Source of the DNA: Nectonema munidae
Taxonomy: Eukaryota; Nematomorpha; Nectonematoida; Nectonematidae
DNA length: 64,000 nucleotides
NCBI GenBank assembly: GCA_030549495.1
Contig: JAUIRK010000627.1
Span: 310,001-374,000, forward strand
Direction: 5' to 3'
Positions 62,064 to 64,000 of the stretch are shown here, one piece after another; within the stretch, counting starts at the first letter, position 1, and each line of letters opens with the position of its first letter. The position numbers and the translations under genes are program-made. Below the pieces are notes generated by a model. The model searched no databases, was not told the DNA's origin, and saw nothing but the letters and a program-made list of their open reading frames with translations.

Positions 62064-62441
62064 CAGAGGTGGGCAAACTTTTGCGTAAAAGAGCCACATT
62101 TAAAATTTCACAGCCTGGTATAGTACGGGAATAGGCAATAAGAGGATAAAATGAGCTATAAAGTATTTTAAATGTCTCATAAATAGCGACAAGTTAATAT
62201 CTATGTTAAAATTTTTTTTTATTTAATCTCATATTTTCACAGAAAATAAAAAAGGTAAATTAAAAAAAAAATTCTGTATTCTTGAGAAAATAAGTTCGTT
62301 GGGGAAGGAATCTAGTAAAAAAAAACTTTTCTAACTGGTTAATACGGGTCCTGCACACATTCAGAAAATAGTTTAGGGAACAACTGGCTAATCATAAGAG
62401 CCACGCCAGATTGAGCAAAGAGCCGCATGTGCCTACTACTG
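62064..62441. mobile_element. hAT-type MITE, about 378 bp
   Basis: The left end is CAGAGGTGGGCAAACTTTTG with 'agagccaca'. The right end, complemented, is CAGTAGTAGGCACATGCGGC with 'tctttgc'. 'GGTGGGCAAAC' and 'agagccgca' are standard hAT end sequences. No coding sequence or target duplication remains. Confidence 0.6.
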
Positions 62442-63650
62442 GCAAGATGAGCTTTTAATTTTAAGGAAACAAACAACATATTTTTTTATATATATTTACA
62501 AAAACTCTCAACTTTCAAAGTACTTTTATTTGTTTCAAGGTCTTTTATGCATGCATTTAAACAAATTATTTTTCTTCATTAAAATGTTAATTGTTAAGGT
62601 AAATATTATTTAAAATAAACATCTCTAAGAAAATGTAATCTTGAAAAGGTCATTTTTAAATGTGAAACTAACGGATTGGAAGTGAGAGATTATTATATGA
62701 GAGTTGCATTTGCCAAAACGGAGTCAAACTTGGTTTAGAGACAAAGTAGATGCATCCATCTCATTATTTGGATTATTCAGACCATTTCTGATATCTCACT
62801 TATTTAAATGAAAGTAATCCTTCAATACACGTGAGCAATGCAACGCATTTGAAGGTTAGAAGTGAAATATAGGCAATGCTATGCGTATGAAAACCTTAAA
62901 GTATTCATTCCATGTTGCTGGAGATGACAATGAGTGTTTTGATCATGTGACCACATTTTTGCAAAACAACATGTAAATTTTTTTCTTGGTTTCATCTCAA
63001 TTATTTGAAAATAAAAAATACCATCAGATGTGTTATTTTTGAAATTTAGCTGTTTTTAATACTTCGTGTTGAATCAGTAGATGGCGTTAATTAAGATTTT
63101 TCAATATAAATTTTCATTATCAAAAGTTTATACACCAAATGGTATGTTTTTCAATAAAGATAATAAATATTATAAAGCTATAACAATAAATTATTTGTAT
63201 TTCCTAAAAATTTTTACATTATTTTCTAAACTTTCAAGAAAATCAGTAAGCCATTTGCAATACTCAACAAGAATCATTGACGTCTCCAAACTGACATCAA
63301 GGTAGATTATTAGTGAAATATATTTGACAAATGTTGACAAGAAAAGAAGGGTGGGTAAGAAACTAACAAAATTAAGTTGACGTCAATTCTGAACGACTTT
63401 TTATATAAAAGTTAGCAATATAAAAATGTATAACTATCAGAAAACAAGCTTTTATTACAAAAATGAAAGCTTATAAACAAAAAATAAAAAAAAATAAAAA
63501 AGTACATAAAAAATTGTGTACAAAAGAGTCAAATTCATATTTTCAAAAATAAAAACAAATTTTTATGCTCTTACGTATTTTGCAAAATTTGATTTTTAGA
63601 GAACAAAATTATAAAAACATTATTTATGTTTATTATACACAATATTTCAC
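62442..63650. other. AT-rich stretch, nothing firm
   Basis: An open frame at 63081-63305 has no recognisable domain. The sequence just left of 63651 would be the 3' flank or terminus of the piggyBac element that follows. Confidence 0.3.
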
Positions 63651-64000
63651 TTACTGACATTGAGTACAAAAATATTTCGTATGATTTTTACATATGTGTT
63701 TGTTACAAGAACTACATTTTCTTGTACCTCTGCTCTTAGAGTGACCGACATCCATATAACAATAGCCTCTTGATGTTGAAGCTCGCTCAGTTATTTCAAT
63801 CTGTTCGAATCCATAAAAAGATAAGATTTAGAATTTGCAATGGAGTGTCAGAATTGTTAGAGCGCATCATCATAGAATTCTCACAAAGCTTCAAAAACAA
63901 ATCTCTGATAAAATATTTTCTGCCTCCTTTTTTAGTGCTTGGGAATTTGTTGATATTACCCAACTATTGTGACAAGCAATATCTAAGTAGTTTGCAAAAA
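63651..64000 (-). pseudogene. piggyBac transposase C-terminus (copy 4), runs off the window
   Basis: The minus strand enters from the window edge with NYLDIACHNSWVIST, the region after the third catalytic Asp ('DIA..N...'). A 1-bp shift leads to KKGGRKYFIRDLFLKLCENS. After another change come EITERASTSRGYCYMDVGHS and the C-terminal cysteine ribbon RKCSSCNKHICKNHTKYFC, TQC, ending at a TAA at 63651. This zinc ribbon binds the element's ends in piggyBac enzymes. At least two frame changes are visible. The catalytic domain lies outside the window. Confidence 0.75.

Overview
The window looks like about 64 kb of AT-rich nuclear DNA from an invertebrate animal. I cannot name the species; an arthropod is a plausible guess. 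No rRNA gene, tRNA gene, operon or CRISPR array is visible, and no intact conventional host gene is certain. What can be supported is transposons at every stage of decay: Helitron, MULE (FLYWCH type), hAT (several lineages), piggyBac (four coding remnants plus one long non-coding element), pogo/Tigger, and non-LTR retrotransposons (LINEs). There are also satellites, minisatellites and MITEs. Nearly every coding remnant is broken by frameshifts, stops or insertions. The best preserved are the MULE transposase (one frame apart from a nested hAT) and the N-terminal half of the hAT transposase at 22488-23384.

Layout. 1-6029: pogo/Tigger remnants on the minus strand and a pogo-like terminus at 4021. 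6030-9760: a satellite of about 20 monomers with mixed 153/163/200 bp spacing that repeats as a higher-order block. 9965-13830: a spliced pseudogene resembling SAMD3-like proteins, a 5'-truncated LINE and a piggyBac pseudogene, all on the minus strand. 16100-30747: two head-to-tail Helitron copies. The second was invaded by a MULE (20566-26163, 9-bp target duplication), which was itself invaded by a hAT (21363-24147, 8-bp duplication). It also holds an intron-containing gene fragment (26250-26727) and a piggyBac (from 26962). 31073-33125: another piggyBac remnant, a LINE 3' end and a GC-rich minisatellite. 33651-36190: a third Helitron copy with an 803-bp inverted-repeat insertion. 37433-40430: hAT remnants and a hAT-type MITE. 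40440-46430: a LINE reverse transcriptase gene split by a short retroposon-like sequence, itself split by a 3.46-kb TTAA-flanked element built largely of two 150-bp tandem arrays. 48933-49682: a pogo-like MITE. 50356-54020: a nearly full-length decayed LINE. 54960-57612: tandem duplications, a MITE with a matching empty site, a 28-bp minisatellite and a possible small two-exon gene. 59250-62441: MITEs and a hAT. 63651 to the end: the C-terminus of a fourth piggyBac transposase.

The sequences do not form a cellular pathway. They form layers, and target-site duplications and interrupted frames give a relative order of events. The two most unusual objects are the MULE, whose terminal inverted repeats are short tandem arrays of a 15-bp motif, and the TTAA-flanked element whose interior is mostly 150-bp satellite-like repeats.
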